A DNA stretch of 14,108 bases from JANQRV01 sp964533785 (lineage in GTDB: Bacteria > Bacteroidota > Bacteroidia > Chitinophagales > Saprospiraceae), in assembly GCA_964533785.1 (NCBI GenBank), contig CAZHNG010000173.1, positions 1 through 14,108 on the forward strand. Direction: 5' to 3'. This document shows positions 14,027-14,108 of the stretch, piece after piece. The number at the start of each line of letters is the position of its first letter. The first letter of the stretch is position 1. The translations under genes were made by a program, and so were the position numbers. A model generated the notes under the pieces. It saw only the letters and a program-made list of their open reading frames with translations. It did not search any database and was not told where the DNA came from.

Positions 14027-14108
14027 TCATTTCCTTTTAGTCAGATAGCAGAATAGTCCAAGAAGGTATTGACGCTCTTCCATTTCTAAGTGATGCAGAC
14101 GTCCCGAT
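14027..14108 (-). CDS. 3' tip of an unidentified gene at the window edge
   Basis: A minus-strand frame enters from the right edge and ends at TGA 14027-14029. The visible 26 residues (including HHLEMEERQYLLGLFCYL, then TKRK) look like an amphipathic helix with a basic end and have coding-like composition, but the piece is too short to assign. The start lies beyond the window. Confidence 0.3.
   Translation of the reverse strand, partial: SGRLHHLEMEERQYLLGLFCYLTKRK

Noticed and set aside
1..14108. DGR template repeat or reverse transcriptase inside the window
   Set aside because: I looked for a second copy of the RGGSW-to-SQGF sequence and for reverse-transcriptase motifs and saw neither, so the DGR proposal depends on sequence outside this window.
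1..14108. CRISPR array
   Set aside because: No regularly spaced direct repeats of CRISPR size were seen; the repeats found are pairs or palindromes.

Overview
The window looks like an accessory region of a Bacteroidota chromosome, probably a Saprospiria-type bacterium. This is inferred from the protein families (an IS66 element, a lipoprotein with a Bacteroidota-style signal, a FISUMP protein, an NTPase joined to an FGE-sulfatase domain, a DUF433/DUF5615 pair), from moderate-to-low GC, and from the near absence of Shine-Dalgarno sites. No rRNA, tRNA or CRISPR array was seen.

Layout. 1-319: AT-rich flank holding the severed 3' end of a minus-strand gene. 320-2839: a complete IS66-family element with imperfect terminal inverted repeats and a perfect 8-bp target duplication (GCATAAAT). 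Its tnpC is broken by two frameshifts, each at a palindrome. 2840-3767: the 5' part of the gene the element landed in, a PD-(D/E)XK nuclease (NucS/DUF91-like) with a probable PUA/EVE-like C-terminal domain. Removing the element and one duplication restores a 327-residue reading frame. 3768-4785: decayed DNA with a KilA-N pseudogene, then a serine recombinase (4786-5415). 5466-8011: a minus-strand run of a small protein, a coiled-coil protein and a large lipoprotein, then a tiny membrane protein on the plus strand.

The core of interest is the divergent pair at 8293-12443. On the minus strand is a membrane-anchored FISUMP-domain protein. On the plus strand is a membrane-bound STAND-type NTPase followed in the same frame, after one TAG codon, by an FGE-sulfatase (C-type-lectin fold) domain. 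Both 3' ends change abruptly to high GC (hand counts 54% against 36%, and 57% against 38%). In the FGE domain all 17 putatively variable codons end in C or T, the trace expected of adenine-directed mutagenesis by a diversity-generating retroelement (DGR). No reverse transcriptase or template repeat lies in the window, so these would be targets served in trans or orphaned. Topology puts the FGE domain on the far side of the inner membrane from the NTPase, suggesting a variable receptor joined to an intracellular switch. The in-frame TAG would cut the sensor from the switch.

12444-12972 has no intact gene but is very rich in structure: an interrupted hairpin, a three-way-junction fold, a remnant of a four-helix-bundle (S23/Avd-like) gene, and a 36-bp stem whose six non-Watson-Crick positions are all G-U pairs in plus-strand RNA. 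12973-13565 is a DUF433 antitoxin / DUF5615 PIN-like toxin operon, followed by a terminator, two hairpins with the same loop and a compensatory stem change, and the 3' tip of a minus-strand gene at the window edge.
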